NCBI GenBank assembly: GCA_027021095.1
Contig: JALUUZ010000557.1
Coordinates: forward strand, 1-5,692
Origin: Gammaproteobacteria bacterium
GTDB taxonomy: Bacteria > Pseudomonadota > Gammaproteobacteria > SZUA-21
Reading direction: 5' to 3'
DNA length: 5,692 nt
Positions 4,780-5,692 of the stretch are shown one piece after another. Numbering within the stretch: position 1 is the stretch's first letter; each line of letters starts with the position of its first letter. The notes below the pieces were generated by a model. It saw nothing but the letters and a program-made list of their open reading frames with translations, ran no database searches and had not been told where the DNA came from. Position numbers and translations under genes: made by a program.

Positions 4780-5692
4780 ATGCAAGTCGTGTTGACTCGT
4801 TTATTTGCGATTGCGGCAGTATTGTTGTTGTCTGCCGTTCATGCAGACGAAAAGGCCGCGACCAAAGCGCAGCGTGACAGCAAGGCACAGAAAAAAAAGG
4901 TGGCGGTCAAAAAAGGTCCACTCGACGCCTGTACCAGTTACCACTGCCTGTACCGGCATATCGTCAAGGACAGGGCGGCGAAGTTTACCAACGCATCCTG
5001 TAAATCACTCGATGGTACCTATACCAACGGTCCGGAACGGGTCGACCGGGGAATGCTTTGCCGTTTGTATATCGCCAGAAGAAAGGCCGGGTTGCGCGAG
5101 AAGTTGACCTGCCGGACCGCGGGTGCAATCAATCCTGATTACAGTTCGCGTTTACCAAGTCATCTGCTGTGGATTTACAGTGACGCGATTTTCAGCTCTC
5201 TGCCCAAGTCGTTGAAGGCCGTCGACCGGCTGCCCACCGAGGATTTCAACAACACCTCGGAAAACAATGCCTTTTTTCTGTCCCGGCGTACCAGCCTGCG
5301 CGAAGTGGTGCGCATGAAGAAGATCATCGAAAGAAAGAGCCGCTACAAGCACAGGAAGCTCAAGCCGATCATCAAGCATGTGACCAAAGGTAATGTCAGG
5401 AAAATCGAATTTGATGTTTACTATTGTGTCGTGGGGGTCAGAAAGCCGCGTTACCTGCCGTATTTCTATACGTTGCGGATGACACCATCGATTACGGACG
5501 TCAAGCGTGTGCGCGATATCGATATGAAAAAGCTGTTGACCAAAGAGTACGTCAAGATGGAGTACCTGGACAAACCGCCGTACATGGAAGCGAAAATCTT
5601 GTTGCAGTTGTATAACAAGGAAATGAAGCCACGGTACAAGGGTTACAAGTTACTGGATGTCAACGGTGACGGGCACCTGGACCTGGTGTTCC
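4780..5692 (+). CDS. Exported basic protein of unknown function, 3' end cut by window
   Basis: The frame is open for 304 codons from ATG 4780 to the right edge with no stop, so the gene is partial. Residues 1-22 form a Sec-type signal peptide: R7, a hydrophobic core of L8 to A19, and a V-H-A22 cleavage site before D23. Next comes a Lys/Ala-rich stretch (24-47) with K38-K40 and K44-K45. The mature part is very rich in Lys and Arg and has cysteines at 51, 56, 74, 94, 111 and 216, an even number that could form disulfides in the periplasm. Several Tyr and Trp residues occur near 127-135 and 214-230. At the edge, D293-V-N295-G-D297-G-H-L-D301-L-V matches the calcium-binding loop of FG-GAP/VCBS-type repeats. 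I do not recognise the family. It has a strong ribosome binding site and its own promoter, and is divergent from the J-domain gene. Location is periplasmic or extracellular; the role is unknown. Confidence 0.85.
   Translation, partial: MQVVLTRLFAIAAVLLLSAVHADEKAATKAQRDSKAQKKKVAVKKGPLDACTSYHCLYRHIVKDRAAKFTNASCKSLDGTYTNGPERVDRGMLCRLYIARRKAGLREKLTCRTAGAINPDYSSRLPSHLLWIYSDAIFSSLPKSLKAVDRLPTEDFNNTSENNAFFLSRRTSLREVVRMKKIIERKSRYKHRKLKPIIKHVTKGNVRKIEFDVYYCVVGVRKPRYLPYFYTLRMTPSITDVKRVRDIDMKKLLTKEYVKMEYLDKPPYMEAKILLQLYNKEMKPRYKGYKLLDVNGDGHLDLVF

Noticed and set aside
4552..4785. 77-codon minus-strand frame in the divergent intergenic region
   Set aside because: It overlaps the promoter, palindrome and ribosome site of the exported-protein gene, and its translation looks random.
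4805..5107. 100-codon plus-strand frame overlapping the exported-protein gene
   Set aside because: It is in another frame of a gene with a clear signal peptide and strong ribosome site; it has no ribosome site of its own.

Overview
The window looks like chromosomal DNA from a proteobacterium, probably a gammaproteobacterium. The basis is moderate-to-high GC coding DNA, a PAS-GGDEF-EAL signalling protein of proteobacterial style, a J-domain membrane protein, and a short palindromic repeat family (core GGTGCGT-TGT-ACGCACC) typical of intergenic REP-like elements. Genus or species cannot be told from this sequence.

Layout. Positions 1-344 hold no convincing gene; they contain one repeat copy, a weak promoter candidate and an unusual translation start region. 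Positions 345-2582 (+) encode a cytosolic coiled-coil/PAS/PAS/GGDEF/EAL protein of about 745 residues. Its cyclase signature, inhibitory site and phosphodiesterase residues all appear intact, so it probably makes and/or degrades cyclic di-GMP. Positions 2583-2779 lie between convergent genes and carry two repeat copies in opposite orientation plus a related third hairpin. Positions 2780-4273 (-) encode a 497-residue protein with an N-terminal J-like domain (HPE in place of HPD) and a polytopic membrane C-terminal half. Positions 4274-4779 are a 506-base divergent intergenic region, AT-rich in its centre, with several palindromes, a spaced direct repeat and a good -10 box. From 4780 to the right edge (+) runs a gene without a stop in the window. 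It encodes an exported, Lys/Arg-rich, Cys-containing protein that I do not recognise and that reaches a calcium-loop-like DVNGDGHLD motif just before the edge.

How the genes relate. There is no operon in the window: the first two genes are convergent and the last two are divergent. Nothing shows that the three act together. The c-di-GMP protein is cytosolic signalling, the J-domain protein is predicted to sit in the inner membrane, and the last protein is exported. The points most worth following are the two-base TGA/TTG overlap at a G7 tract in front of the c-di-GMP gene, the covarying 7-3-7 hairpins around that gene, the HPE J-domain variant, and the unrecognised exported protein. No phage, insertion sequence, CRISPR array, tRNA or rRNA was seen.
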